DNA of 64,000 nucleotides from Hevea brasiliensis. Lineage: Eukaryota > Streptophyta > Magnoliopsida > Malpighiales > Euphorbiaceae. The position numbers and the translations under genes are program-made. The notes beneath the pieces are model-generated. The model worked only from the letters and a program-made list of their open reading frames with translations. It searched no databases and was not told the origin of the DNA. Positions 1 through 10,828 of the stretch are shown in pieces (position 1 is the stretch's first letter; each line of letters starts with the position of its first letter). The DNA lies in contig NC_079505.1 of NCBI RefSeq assembly GCF_030052815.1, positions 69,276,324 through 69,340,323 on the forward strand. The letters run 5' to 3'.

Positions 1-475
1 TGAAAAGGAAGAGAGAGAGAAGTGGAGCTGGCCAAGGGGATGAGGAAGATGATAATTTGTAATTTTAATTTTTTTTTTCTTCTGTCTTCTTATAAAGATA
101 GTTATCCACAAAAAATTAAATAATTTAATTTATAATTATAATTATTATTTTTTTTAATATAATTTATTTAATTCCCTCCTTGTCCCTTTCTTAATTTTCT
201 ACACATTTTAATTTATTTAATCTCATTCTAATATTTTAATCTTTCTCATTTTTAATGGAATTTAGGTCAAAAGTCAACTCTTAAAGTGAATTGACCAAAA
301 TGCCCCTCATCAGGTTATAGTCCATCTTTTTTCATAATACCCGATGAGTTCTTAAGTGATGATTCACTTAATTGTACTTCTTCCTTTTTCATTTCTTTGG
401 TTTTCAAATTCTCAATAATTTCTAATTAATTCCTTCATTGAGGATTCTATAAGGCTCTACATGAATTTAGGGTAG
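1..475 (-). mobile_element. Diverged chromovirus-type LTR, left part
   Basis: This stretch resembles the 5'-proximal part of the 3.7-kb LTR of element T1 in the same window (about 32430-32780). Shared features are a purine-rich GAAG tract, a long T-rich block, and a block with 'gtcaactc', 'aattgacc' and 'tgcccctc' in the same order. It continues after element A1, at 10588-10828, where it ends in 'gggtgttaca' like other Ty3 LTRs read on the - strand. A1 therefore landed inside this older LTR. The left end lies outside the window. No coding sequence is visible. Whether this is a solo LTR or one LTR of a full element cannot be told. Confidence 0.6.
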
Positions 476-1480
476 TGATGTATCCCAGCCACAAGTGCAC
501 GGGTCGTTCAAGTAGTACAGAAAAAGATATCGTTCCCACGGAGAGTTGTGCTTTCAATTGAATTTTTTATGTAAAATAAAATATATTAAAATTGTATTTT
601 AATCAAATTAATAAAAGAAATTTAGGAATTTGAAGCATAAGGTATGAAAATGCAAAACTAAATTCAAACAATGACTAATTTAATAATTTGCAAAATAAAA
701 AAATTGATAATATTAATAATGAAAATTAATAAAATGATATTAAACTAAACACTCGAAAGTAAAATCCAAGCAATAATTGATAAAAGACGATTCTGGAGTT
801 AAGAGTTAATATTTAAGACATTTTAGGATTTTCCCTAGCTAGCCCAATCCATGAAATTTATGGGTTTAAAGGAGATTAATTCTAAAATCCTTTGAAAACT
901 CTTTCGAGTGAGACAAAGAGTGCATTAATTAACTTAATCCTACTTTCGTGGAGTTAAAATTAAACAAGACCCATTAGGTTCTTTAATCAATCTATTAAAA
1001 CCCTCTTAACCCTTAGTCTATTTCTATATCTAAGTTACTTAAGTCCAATTTCTTGATTAACTATTACTTGGTTTTCTCCTTTCGGTACTTCAATCAAGGA
1101 ATAAGAGCATAACTTAATAGGGCCCTTCATTAAGCATGTAAATAAGCACACAAAAAATGGATTAAACCTTATAAATTTCATTAAATTGGGACTAACCCAG
1201 TTCAAATCCACAAAAATAACTAAAATATTAGATCTGTTACTCCATAATCAAAGAAAACTACTCACAATCCATGTTTAACATAAGAAATTCTAAGTAAAAG
1301 AGGAAATAAATCATGAAAATAAACTAAAACTAAAGAAACCCGATAGGAGAAATGTAGAAAATGGTGAAGAAGAGAAGAAGAAGCTAGATTCTGCTCCCCA
1401 AGAATGGAAGTCGACTGCTCCTCTGTTTTTCTGTCCCTTTTTCTATCTTCCTCTCCTTTTTCTAAAATAAGATAAGGGCC

Positions 1481-1488
1481 TATTTATA
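1481..1488 (-). promoter_or_regulatory. TATA box in A1 LTR
   Basis: The - strand reads TATAAATA followed by 'ggccc', a standard plant TATA context. It lies in the expected U3/R part of the LTR. The equivalent box in the right LTR is at 10020-10027. Function is inferred. Confidence 0.6.
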
Positions 1489-1581
1489 TCTTTTTTACTG
1501 ACAAGTAGCCATAAAATGGTGTATTTGAGGTGTAGTTTTCATGAGAGAATCTTCTGCCAGCTCATTATGAAGACTCTATGA

Positions 1582-1790
1582 AACTGCATAAGTGGACTGC
1601 ATAAGTTATGCAGTCCCTTATGCAGTTTTCGGCAGGTTTTTGGGCCCTCTGTGTGAAGCTGCATAAGCAAGGAGTAAGTCTGCATAAGTCATGCAGTGAC
1701 TTATGCAGATTTCGGCAGGAATGGAAAAATTGCTTCTTCTCCCTGTGCAGAACTGCACAACTTATGCGGCAAGTTATGCACAATTTGGCC
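1582..1790. repeat. Palindromic GCATAAGTTATGC cluster in A1 LTR
   Basis: Several inverted repeats built on GCATAA-g-TTATGC. The best is at 1594-1616: 11-bp perfect arms (GGACTGCATAA / TTATGCAGTCC) around a single G. Others include forms with 'gcataagtcatgc' and 'cttatgcag', often followed by TTTCGGCAG. They sit roughly 95-300 nt upstream of the TATA box on the element's coding strand, as expected of U3 enhancer-type repeats. The right LTR has the same cluster with a few substitutions. Confidence 0.85.
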
Positions 1791-2046
1791 ACTGCATACT
1801 TCAACTTTCAAACTTGTTTTTGACATCTTTGGCTGTAGAAATCACTCCTCATTGGCAAAATTTCTTTTTTAGTCCCTCAAAAACACCATTTTTCCTACAA
1901 AACAAAGTAAAATTACAAATTAATCCAAAAATTGACAATCATGAAAAACTATCTAAATAACTAATAAAATTGGCTAAAAGTGACTAACAATTAAATAAAA
2001 TGGCCATGAAATTAAACCTAAATGACTATGCAAAATGCATGTATCA

Positions 2047-2060
2047 AATACCCCCAAACT
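2047..2060 (-). other. Polypurine tract of A1
   Basis: Directly internal to the 3' LTR. On the - strand it reads AGTTTGGGGGTATT and then the LTR TG. The same purine run precedes the 3' LTR of A2. It would prime plus-strand DNA synthesis. Confidence 0.8.
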
Positions 2061-2066
2061 CAAATC

Positions 2067-2086
2067 TTTGCTTGTCCTCAAGCAAA
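2067..2086. repeat. Perfect hairpin beside the PPT
   Basis: TTTGCTTG-tcct-CAAGCAAA: an 8-bp perfect stem with a 4-nt loop, about 20 bp inside the 3' LTR. The identical hairpin occurs at the same place in element A2 (28575-28594), although the two elements differ widely elsewhere. Confidence 0.85.
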
Positions 2087-2567
2087 CTTTAAAACACAAT
2101 GCAAATTTTTTTAGGGGTGCCTTGTCCAAAGAGCTATGAAAATCACCTATTAAAGTAAATTAAAATACCTTTAGCCATACCAACAATCCATATACCCATC
2201 CTTCAAGATGCAAAGAATTTAATGCTTATCCAAGCTTTCACCGCTTAGCCATCAAGTCAATTATCATCCAAAATTCCCAAACCAACCAATCAAAAGAGAG
2301 AGTCATGCTCAAAAGAAATTCTAGAACAATCAATAGCCAAAGTGTCTCTATATAGAATGATGGAATTTAATGAGTGAATGGATAATTTTCCAATCCCATA
2401 GGCAAATTCCCTACTCCTATCTCCACTAATGTAGCAAGTACTATCAAGAGATCAAAGGTAATTTAGGGATGTAATGGGGCCATGGGGTTCAAAATAAGGT
2501 TAAGAAGAATAAGGGTAAAAGGGGTTCAAAGCATGAGAATATTTTCAATCTTGGAAATATAAGGTAC

Positions 2568-2644
<77 letters not shown>

Positions 2645-4840
2645 AGGGGAGAGATATACAATGAGAATTTTTTTTTCTCAAGTGCTAGCATATTTTACAA
2701 AATACATAAAATGGAGGGACACTTTGATACTTTAAACTTGTATCTTGTATTTTCTCTTGATGATTGTCCCTAAATATGCCACCCCTAAACTCATTTCCTC
2801 ATTTCCTTTAATTACTTTGGGTGGATTTCTTTCAATTTGAATGACAATAGTGAAAAGTACATACACTAGCACTTTTACAAGATGACAAGCATTTCTTGTC
2901 CCTTTTTTTTTTCTTTCTCATTTTTTTTTATTTTTTTTTATAGTGTACCTAATATTATAAATAATTATTCTCATGAAAATGGTTAGAGTGTTTGGTTCAT
3001 TGGCTAGGTAGCGATAAGGGTTTCAAGAAAAATTAGGAATATAAAGGCTCAAAGGGGTTTACAAGAGTTAGTTATAATAAATGGAAGGTTAAAAGTTTAA
3101 AATAAGAGGTTTGCAATCAAAGAATGCCTAATCATCTCCCTTTTCAAGTACAAACTAGTATTTCGCCTTGAAAGGTTTAGAAATTTTGTTCTAGGATTGG
3201 TGAGACATCACTTGACTACCTTTTATCCAATAACTCCCTCTAAACACTCCAATCTTTAAAGGACTAGTTGGGTGGCTTTTTGGCTAAGAAGATATAGGCA
3301 AGGGATAAACACTTCAAAACTTTGCACCTCTCAGGAAACTTTTAATCCACAAACCCAACTTAAGGTAAGTCAAGTCACTCTCATAGGCAAATTCTCATTA
3401 CTCAAGGGATTTGGCAAAAGATTTTATTTCATGATGCATGATTCCTAAAAATGAGCAATGCATTAACTAAATGGAAGAAATCTATTTGTGTGCAATGTGT
3501 ACAATTTCTAAGTGATGTATAATGTGTTATGTATATGTATGTATGGATGTGTATGTAAAATATTTACAATATATATATAAATGGAATGGGATGAGATGTT
3601 CCTATACTCAAAATGTGAAAAATATAGCAAAAATCAAAATGCACACCCCCAAACTCAAAATTGGACATTGTCCTCAATTTCTAAGGCAGTGCAGCATGAA
3701 AACTCAAAGCAAAGAGGAATAACCAGGAATAGTTAAATTTTAAAGCAAAAAGAAAGAGTTACGTGGTATGGAGCAGTGTTTTATCATCTACAATGTGAAT
3801 TTAAAAGATGATGGTGATGCATAAGAAAGCTGCACAGGTTATACAGAATAATACTTTGCAGAACAAGTGCATAAGGAGAGTGCATAAGCTATGCAGTATG
3901 GCATGAGTTGCATAAGGGACTGCACAGGCTATGCTGAACATTTGCATAAGGAGTTTCACAGCCTGTGCAGTATATTGAAAAGCTGCAGCATAATGATATA
4001 TCAAGGAAAAACTTGAAAACACCTGCAGAGGTATGTAAATATATACAATGTATTGACAAGTATGCACAAAGGGGCAGCAAAGGCAATGAGAAGCAATGAA
4101 AAACCAATGGAATAGCCATCCAATTGTACTTCAAGAAAATATAATTTAAGACAAACTAAAATTGTTCCAGCACATCTAAAAAGAAAAGCTCCTAGAAGTT
4201 GAACAAGAGCAAGATAAAAATTAATCTATTTCTATGGTTTTGCCCTTGTCCAAAGGTGCTGCTAGAGGACTGGATGGAGCTAGCTGCTGCTGAAGATTGC
4301 TTCTTGCTAGAGGAGGGAGATTTGGCTTGTGGGGTTGAAGTAGAAGCACCGACCCCTTATTGTATGGAAGCCGAAGTTCTAGGGTTTTTGGGTGTAGGCT
4401 CTGAAAGTGGAGTAGCAAGTGGGTCTTTTAGTTTTGCAGGAGGGGGTGCAGAGGCTGTGGGTCGGGTTGATTTAGACTGGATTCTCCTTTTATATGTGGA
4501 TATAGGAGGAGGTGGAGGGGTTTGTTATGGAGGAGAATCGGGATTGGGGGCTTGCATGGCTAGGGGCGTGACTTGGAGAGGAGAGCCTTGAGGGGAAAGG
4601 GGAGGCATTTCCATGGTGGTGGTTGATGATGGTAGGAATGGAGGAGGGAAGAAGAAAATAAAAGAGATAGAGGGGAAGTTGGGTATCGGTCGGCAAAAAA
4701 GGGTGTGGGGTGAGGGGTTGATGCCGAAAGAAATGAGGATGTGAACAGTAATGACGGGAAGTGGGAGGTGGGAAAATGGATAGTGCAAAAATTTTGATTT
4801 GCACCGGATGTGCAAATTCGTGCACAAGGGGAAAATGATG
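2087..4840. other. A1 non-coding interior, 3' part
   Basis: No convincing coding region. It holds a (TA)n tract (2572-2641), T-rich runs near 2905-2940, and a stretch near 3150-3230 ('tttcgcct', 'tggtgag') that is recognisable in A2 around 41760-41810. Diverged GCATAAG/TATGCAG repeats begin near 3825 and run to about 3985. A purine-biased stretch at 4250-4660 is open in both directions but has no recognisable protein. Confidence 0.6.
2572..2641. repeat. (TA)n microsatellite
   Basis: About 70 bp of uninterrupted TA dinucleotides in the A1 interior. Confidence 0.95.
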
Positions 4841-5345
4841 TGCATAAGTCATGCAGGTTCTTATGCAAGTTTTGGCAAGAATGGGGAGTCTGAAAAGTTG
4901 GTCGTGCAAAAGTGCATAACTTATGCACTCTCTTATGCAAGTTTCGGCAAAAATGGAAATCCCAGAAAATTTGATTATGCAATAGTGCATAAGCTGCGCA
5001 CTTGGTTATGCAGAATTTAGCAGAAATGAAAATGCAGGATTTGAAGTTATGCAATAGTGCATAAGTTATACACACACTTATGCAAGTTTTGGCAGAAAAG
5101 AAAAATGGCAAAAAATTATGGCGGTGTAGAATTGCATAAGTTATGCACTCTCTTATGCAGTTTTCGGTAAGAAATGAAATGGCAAAAAATTGATTATGCA
5201 GGATTGCATAAGTTATGTAAGAGCTTATGCAGGTTTCGGCAGAAAAGAAAAATGGCAAAAAATTGTGACCCGAAAGCTGCATAAGTTATGCAGTTACTTA
5301 TGCACATTTCAACAAGATTCAGATTACAATAAAAAATGCTTTGCA
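4841..5345. repeat. Tandem array of 72-75 bp units with GCATAAG palindrome
   Basis: Seven units starting at 4841, 4913, 4986, 5058, 5133, 5205 and 5278. Each opens with TGCATAAGTTATGCA or a close variant, then 'ctcttatgcaagttt' and 'cggcagaaa', then an A-rich spacer. The palindrome and the TTTCGGCAG tail are the same as in the A1 LTR U3 cluster. Unit length is close to a multiple of three, so the array stays open in some frames on the - strand. That is a by-product and not evidence for a protein. Confidence 0.92.
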
Positions 5346-6032
5346 AGTTTGAAAAATATATGAGAATGAAGAAATGTAATCCTGTGAAGCATAAATCATG
5401 AGAAATTATCATAAAAAACACATCAATATATGCAGAATCCATCACAATTGCACTATACAAGCTTGTAGAAGTAAGTTCTGCATAAGAGAAATTTGTGAAT
5501 TATGCCATTTCAACTCAAACCCTGCAAATTAACATTCTAGCACATTAAAGCTCAATAAAAATCTGCACAAAGTTGCACTTATCCACAAAAGAAAATAGGC
5601 TCCTCAAGTTATGCCAATAAAATGCAGCATGTGCACATTGAATCACACAACCCAAATAAGTTCAAAACTACTAAAATGACCCATTTACCATCATATTAAC
5701 ATGATAAGCACAGATATATAAAAGATACATGCCCAACCTCAACAAAGAAGCAAACAGCATATGCTGCAGACCCTTTTTGTTGAAAATTTTTTTCTGCATA
5801 AGCCAAGAAGGGGTCCTGCACAGGAAGTAATGAAAATAAATCAATCTCAGAAGAGTTAATGGATAAAAAATCAGATTAAGAGTTACTCCCCAGCAGTGCA
5901 ACAACCTTCATCCATTGAAATACATCTACAAAAGACAAAATTCAACAATGTCAAAAATTGAATTTGGGGAGATTTAAGACAAAAACAAAAGTAATGCAAA
6001 TAAAAGTAAATCAACAAAAACAAAATAAAGAA
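5346..6032. other. A1 non-coding interior next to gag-pro
   Basis: AT-rich sequence between the palindromic array and the conserved hairpin block. I see no gene, no long repeat and no recognisable pol motif here, although reverse transcriptase would lie on this side of the protease in an autonomous relative. Confidence 0.5.
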
Positions 6033-6056
6033 CTTGGGGTGCCTCCCAAGAGCGCT
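6033..6056. repeat. Conserved hairpin plus AGCGCT block after gag-pro
   Basis: CTTGGGgtgccTCCCAAG forms a 6-7 bp stem and is followed at once by the palindrome AGCGCT. The matching block in A2 (42433-42456) keeps the order: CTTGG, GCCTC, CAAG, AGCGCT. On the coding strand it lies just 3' of the gag-pro stop. It may be an RNA structure involved in processing or packaging; this is inference. Confidence 0.65.
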
Positions 6057-6090
6057 AATTTATAGTCCTTAGCTGGACTCTTGTCATGTT

Positions 6091-8865
6091 TCATGGTGGC
6101 TGGAATTGGAATTTATTGCCTCTGTTTCCAATAGGTGCTTCAATGAATCTATACTTCATTTTCTTTCTATCACATGAGAAGATCCTTGTTGCTTTGTCTA
6201 AAAATCCGACCATTTCTTTCTTAACAACCTTTGGTGCATCTTTTTCTTTGAGAGATGGTTGCTTTACTTCACTTTTCTCCACTTGCTCAACTTGAAAGAT
6301 TGGTGCCATAGGACAAGGTGGATTACTATTCAAATGTTGTGCAAATGCAGCCTCTTTTGGATTTTCATCATTGATACTCCCTTCATGGATAAGACAACTT
6401 TCAAGAGAAGCCTTCGGATAGCTCTTTCTAAAGTGCTCTTTTACTAACTCATCAACTATATCAATTCTCAAATAAGAGTCTACATCTTCATGTTGCTTCT
6501 TCTTATCATTGCCAATGTTGAAGACTAAATAATCCTCTCCGACTCTGAGAGTAAGCTTTTCACCTTTCACGTCAATCAAAGCACCAGCTGTAGCTAGGAA
6601 AGGCCTCCCCAAAATGATTGGCATATGAGAATCCTCTTCCATGTCCAAGATGACAAAGTCAACAGGGATGTAGGTTTTTCCAACCTTCAGTGGTACATTC
6701 TCCAAGATCTCTTCTGGATACTTAATTGATCTGTCTGCCAACTGAAGAGAAATGTGGGTTGGCTTAAGATCTCGCATATTGAGCTTCTCATAAATGGAGA
6801 GGGGCATAAGGCTAACACTAGCCCCTAGATCACATAAAGCTTTTGTAGAACATGATTCCCTAATGTGGTATGGAATTGAAAAACTCCCTGGATCCTTGAG
6901 CTTTGGAGGAAGTTTCCTTTAGAGGATAGCACTGCATTCCTCAGTTAAGGCTACAGTTTCATAATCTTCAAGTCTCCTCTAATTTGAGAGAATTTCTTTC
7001 AAAAACTTAGCATAAGAAGGCATTTGGGAAAGAGCATCAATAAAAGGCACATTTATATAGAGCTTCTTCAAAACCTCTAAGAACTTCCCAAATTGCTTAT
7101 CAAGCTTGGCTTTTTGAAATCTCTATGGAAAGGGAAGCTGTGGCTTGTAAGGCTCTGGAGGTATGTATTTCTCTTCTTTCTCTTCAACCTCCTCTTTACC
7201 TTTTCTGGCACTCTCTTTTTCACTCTCTTGTTTTTCATCTCCCTCAAAATCTTCCTCATTTTCTCTCTTCTCAACTTTTTCACTCTTCTCATTATGCACT
7301 ATTTTACCACTCCTCAGTGTGATGGCATGACATTGCTCCCTTGGATTTTCTGTTTGACTAGGAAGTTTTCCCATAGATTTGGTACTTAATGAGCATGCTT
7401 GTTGTGCAATCTGATTTTCCAGTATCCTATTATGTGTTTGCATTTGTTCCAGCCTTGCTTTCATCTCTCTCATCTCTTCATCATGCTTAGTTTGGTTAGC
7501 AAGAATTTATTGTAATAAAGTTTCTATGGTAGAATTTTATCCTTGCTGTTTTGGTGGAGGATTCATGTTTCTCTGCTGAAAATTAGGCAATGGTTGCCTA
7601 TTTTGCTGATATGGAATTCCTAGTTGCTGTTGTGGCTGAAGATTTTGATTTGGGACTTGATTTTGCTGATTTCCCCATGAAAAGTTGGCATGATTCCTCC
7701 AAGCTGGATTATAAGTTTGAGAGTAAGGATTCCCAATTTGTTTGTTTCCATAATTACCAACATATGCAGCTTGCTCTCCATAGTCTACTCCACAGCTGGT
7801 AGTTCCTTCTGCATAAGCAACTTGTTGTGAACTTTCAGATGATGATGATGATGATGAACTCACCAACATACTTAAATCTTCCATCTTCTTAGCCAAAACA
7901 TTTGTAAGTGCATCAAACTTTGCATTAATCATGTTGAATGGATCAAGGTCATACATTCCAGCAGCTTGCCTCTTTTGAGTTAGAGCTGGTCCTCTTGGAC
8001 TACTTCAAAGATGAGTATTCTTTGCGATTTTCTCTAATAGCTCATAAGCTTCATCTTCATGCTTCATAATAAATTCTCCTCCTGTTTGAGCATCAATAAT
8101 CCCTCTAATTGTAGGAGTAACATTGGTGTAAAAATTTTAGTTTATCATCCATTTTGGAATGGCATGATGTGGACATTGTCTCTCTAATTCCTTCCATCTC
8201 ATCCATGATTCATAAAGAGTTTCATCTTCTCTTGGTCTGAAAGCTGTCATTTGATTCCTCAATTCTTGAGTTTTTCTAGGTGGAAAATATTGTGCAAAAA
8301 ATGCATCAGTGAGTTGCTCCCAATTTGTAATGGAGTTGTGATGTAAAGAATCAAGCCAATCCAATGCTCTATCCTTCAAAGAGAATGGGAATAGCTTCAA
8401 TCTTGCTGCATCATCAGATACTCCAGGTTATTTTTGCATATCACAAATCATAGCAAACTTCTTTAGATGTGTGTGTAGATTTTCGGAAGGGTGTCGACCA
8501 AATTGAGAATTTTGAATCATTTGTAGAACTCCAAAATCCATCTTATAGTTAGTTACATCAATTCTTGGTCTTGCTATACTCTCTCTCAAGTCATCAAAAC
8601 GAGGAAATGCATGACCCATCATACTTCTCCTAGGCACATTAGCATTTACAACTTCTTCAACTTGGGCTGCATTTTCATTGTTTCGATCATTTCCAGCATT
8701 ATCACCACCAATTCTAATTCTTTCATCAGCCATTTCTGCTTCAATTTCAGTTGCTCTCAAGGCTTTTTTCCTTTTTCCGGTTTCTTTCTTGTTGACTCTA
8801 CAAAATTTCTCAATTTCAGGATTAAACAATAAGGATGTGTCACTTGTGCTTCTAGCTCTTCTCAT
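6091..8865 (-). pseudogene. A1 gag-protease, one frame with in-frame stops
   Basis: A single reading frame of about 924 codons starting at an ATG at 8865. It is interrupted by eight stops (8428-8430, 8137-8139, 8005-8007, 7537-7539, 7507-7509, 7123-7125, 6979-6981, 6919-6921) but by no frameshift that I can find. The gag part has the retrotransposon-gag signature: a stretch with 'FPFSLKDRALDWL', then 'QYFPPRKT', then 'LYESWMRWKELERQCPHH'. A Q/N-rich linker and a K/E-rich segment follow. The aspartic protease carries the DLGAS active site (Asp codon 6829-6831) and 'PIILGRPFLATA'. The frame ends shortly after the protease, with no reverse transcriptase. Several stops look like CAA/CAG/CGA turned into TAA/TAG/TGA. 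Gag would form the particle core and the protease would cut it; this copy cannot make a full product. Confidence 0.85.
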
Positions 8866-8989
8866 AAAAAATTAAGAGTACCTAAACAAGAACAAACAAA
8901 CACAAAAAAAGAAATGAAAAGATAACAAAAGTAAAAAAAAAAACTATAAACAACTAAAATAATCAAGAATTCAATCTTAAACAAACAAC

Positions 8990-9007
8990 TCCCCGGCAAC
9001 GACGCCA
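8990..9007 (-). other. A1 primer-binding site, tRNA-Asp type
   Basis: On the - strand the sequence TGGCGTCGTTGCCGGGGA lies 6 nt inside the 5' LTR. It matches the 3' end complement of plant tRNA-Asp (TGGCGCCGTTGCCGGGGA) with one mismatch. A tRNA-Asp PBS is typical of the Athila and Tat lineages. Confidence 0.85.
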
Positions 9008-9013
9008 AAAACT

Positions 9014-10587
9014 TGATGTGTCCCAACCGCAAGTGCACGGGTCGTTCAAGTAGTATAGAAAAAGATATCGTTCCCACGGAGAGTTGTGTTTTCAATTGAA
9101 TTTTTGATGTAAAATAAAATATGTTAAAATTGTATTTTAATCAAATTAATAAAAGAAATTTAGGAATTTAAAGCATAAGGTATGAAAATGCAAAACTAAA
9201 TTCAAACAATGACTAATTTAATAATTTGCAAAATAAAAAAATTGATAATATTAATAATGAAAATTAATAAAATGAGATTAAACTAAACACTCAAAAGTAA
9301 AATTCTAAGCAATAATTAATAAAAGACGATTCTGGAGTTAAGGGTTCATATTTAAGTCATTTTGAGATTTTCCCTAGCTAGCCCAATCCATGAAATTTAT
9401 GAGTTTAAAGGAGATTAATTCTAAAATCCTTTGAAAACTCTTTCAAGTGAGACAAAGAGTGCCTTTATTAACTTAATTCTACTTTCGTGAAGTTAAAATT
9501 AACCAAGACCCATTAGATTCTTTAATCAATCTATTAAAACCCTCTTAACCCTTAGTCTATTTCTAGATCTAAGTTAATTAAGTCCAATTTCTTGATTAAC
9601 TATCACTTGGTTTTCTCCTTTCAGTGCTTCAACCAAGGATTAAGAATATAACTTAATGGGGCCCTTCATTAAGCATGTGAATAAGCACACAAGAAATGGA
9701 TTAAACCTCATAAATTTCATTAAATTGGGACTAACCCAGTTCAAATCTACAAAAATAACTAAAATATTACATTCCTTACTCCATAATCAAAGAAAACTAC
9801 TCACAATCCATGTTTAACATAAGAAATTCTAAGTAAAAGAGGAAATAAATCATGAAAATAAACTAAAACTAAAGAAACCCGATAGGAGAAATGTAGAAAA
9901 TGGTGAAGAAGAGAAGAAGAAGCTAGATTCTGCTCCCCAAGAATGGAAGTCGACTGCTCCTCTGTTTTTCTACCCCTTTTTCTGTCTTCCTCTCTTTTTT
10001 CTAAAATGAGATAAGGGCCTATTTATATCTTTTTTTTCTGATAAGTAGCCCTAAAATGGTGTGTTTGAGGTGTAGTTTTCATGAGAGAATCTTCTGCCAG
10101 CTCATTATTAAGACTCTATGAAACTACATAAGTGGACTACATAAGTTATGCAGTCCCTTATGCAGTTTTCGGCAGGTTTTTGGGCCCTCTGCGTGAAGCT
10201 GCATAAGTAAGGAGTAAGTCTGCATAAGTCATGCAGTGACTTATGCAAATTTCTGCAGGAATGGAAAAATTGCTTCTTCTCCCTGTGCAGAACTGCACAA
10301 CTTATGCGGCAAGTTATGCGCAATTTGGCCACTGTATACTTCAACTTTCAAACTTGTTTTTGACATCTTTGGCTGTAGAAATCACTCTTCATTGGTAAAA
10401 TTTCTTTTTTAGTCCCTCAAAAACACCATTTTTTTCTACAAAACAAAATAAAATTACAAATTAATCTAAAAATTGACAATCATCAAAAACTATCTAAATA
10501 ACTAATAAAATTGGCTAAAAGTGACTAACAAATAAATAAAATGGCCATGAAATTAAACCTAAATAACTATGCAAAATGCATGTATCA
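9014..10587 (-). repeat. 5' LTR of A1
   Basis: A 1574-bp copy of 476-2046 with the same TG...CA ends. Its TATA box on the - strand is at 10020-10027 and its palindromic repeats are at about 10120-10330. Being next to the primer-binding site, this would be the promoter LTR. One arm of the central palindrome carries a substitution ('actacataag' instead of 'actgcataag'). Confidence 0.93.
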
Positions 10588-10828
10588 GGTAGCAACTGGA
10601 TTTATAGTCGCTTCCCGTGTCGCTCACTCATCACCGGGACCTAAGCTCATTTAACCTATTTGTGCTTCATTGTTCTTATTTTCATCTGACCTCATTTAAT
10701 ATTTATCAATTTTATTTGTGACTCCTCTATGTGATTAAAGTTTAGTTTCAAACATTCTAACTGTCTAGACAGACATTAGTCATTAGAACAATAAAATGTA
10801 TGGAACTATTTAGTATGAGGGTGTTACA
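10588..10828 (-). mobile_element. Diverged chromovirus-type LTR, right part
   Basis: Continuation of the LTR interrupted by A1. It starts with the second copy of the GGTAG target site. It contains 'cactcatcaccgggacc', like the 'cccatcactgtgactc' block of the T1 LTR, and ends in 'gagggtgttaca'. No C-rich (PPT complement) run follows. It is therefore either a solo LTR or the right-hand LTR of an element lying to the left of the window. Confidence 0.6.

Larger units (their letters stand above)
476..2046 (-). repeat. 3' LTR of A1
   Basis: A 1571-bp copy matching 9014-10587 from end to end. On the - strand it begins TGATACATGCA and ends GGGATACATCA. It holds a TATA box on the - strand (1481-1488) and a cluster of palindromic GCATAAGTTATGC repeats upstream of it (1582-1790). 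By eye the first 115 bp differ from the other LTR at seven places, six of them transitions, so the insertion is not very recent. Confidence 0.93.
476..10587 (-). mobile_element. Element A1: Athila/Tat-like non-autonomous Ty3 retrotransposon
   Basis: A complete 10.1-kb element read on the - strand. It has two LTRs (476-2046 and 9014-10587), both TG...CA, and an exact 5-bp target-site duplication GGTAG at 471-475 and 10588-10592. It has a tRNA-Asp-type primer-binding site beside the right (5') LTR and a polypurine tract beside the left (3') LTR. Between them lie about 2.8 kb of gag-protease frame and about 4 kb of non-coding DNA. There is no sign of reverse transcriptase, RNase H or integrase, so the element would depend on enzymes from a relative. 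This matches the general class of gag-bearing non-autonomous LTR elements (TR-GAG). The lineage call rests on the tRNA-Asp PBS, the gag and protease motifs and the PPT context. Confidence 0.88.

Noticed and set aside
4199..4591. 130-aa open frame on the + strand
   Set aside because: Low-complexity Gly/Glu-rich translation of a purine-biased stretch inside A1, also open on the other strand; no recognisable domain.
4560..5282. 240-aa open frame on the - strand with a repeating 24-residue pattern
   Set aside because: It is the tandem 72-75 bp array read through. Units drift in length (72, 73, 75), the motif recurs in the LTR where it is non-coding, and no start context or family match is visible.
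4841..5345. Array of palindromic repeats resembling a CRISPR array
   Set aside because: Units are diverged and contiguous without unique spacers, and the sequence is a plant retrotransposon interior.
8862..9095. 77-aa frame across the A1 leader into the LTR
   Set aside because: Overlaps the PBS and LTR boundary and lies in another frame than gag; explained by non-coding leader.
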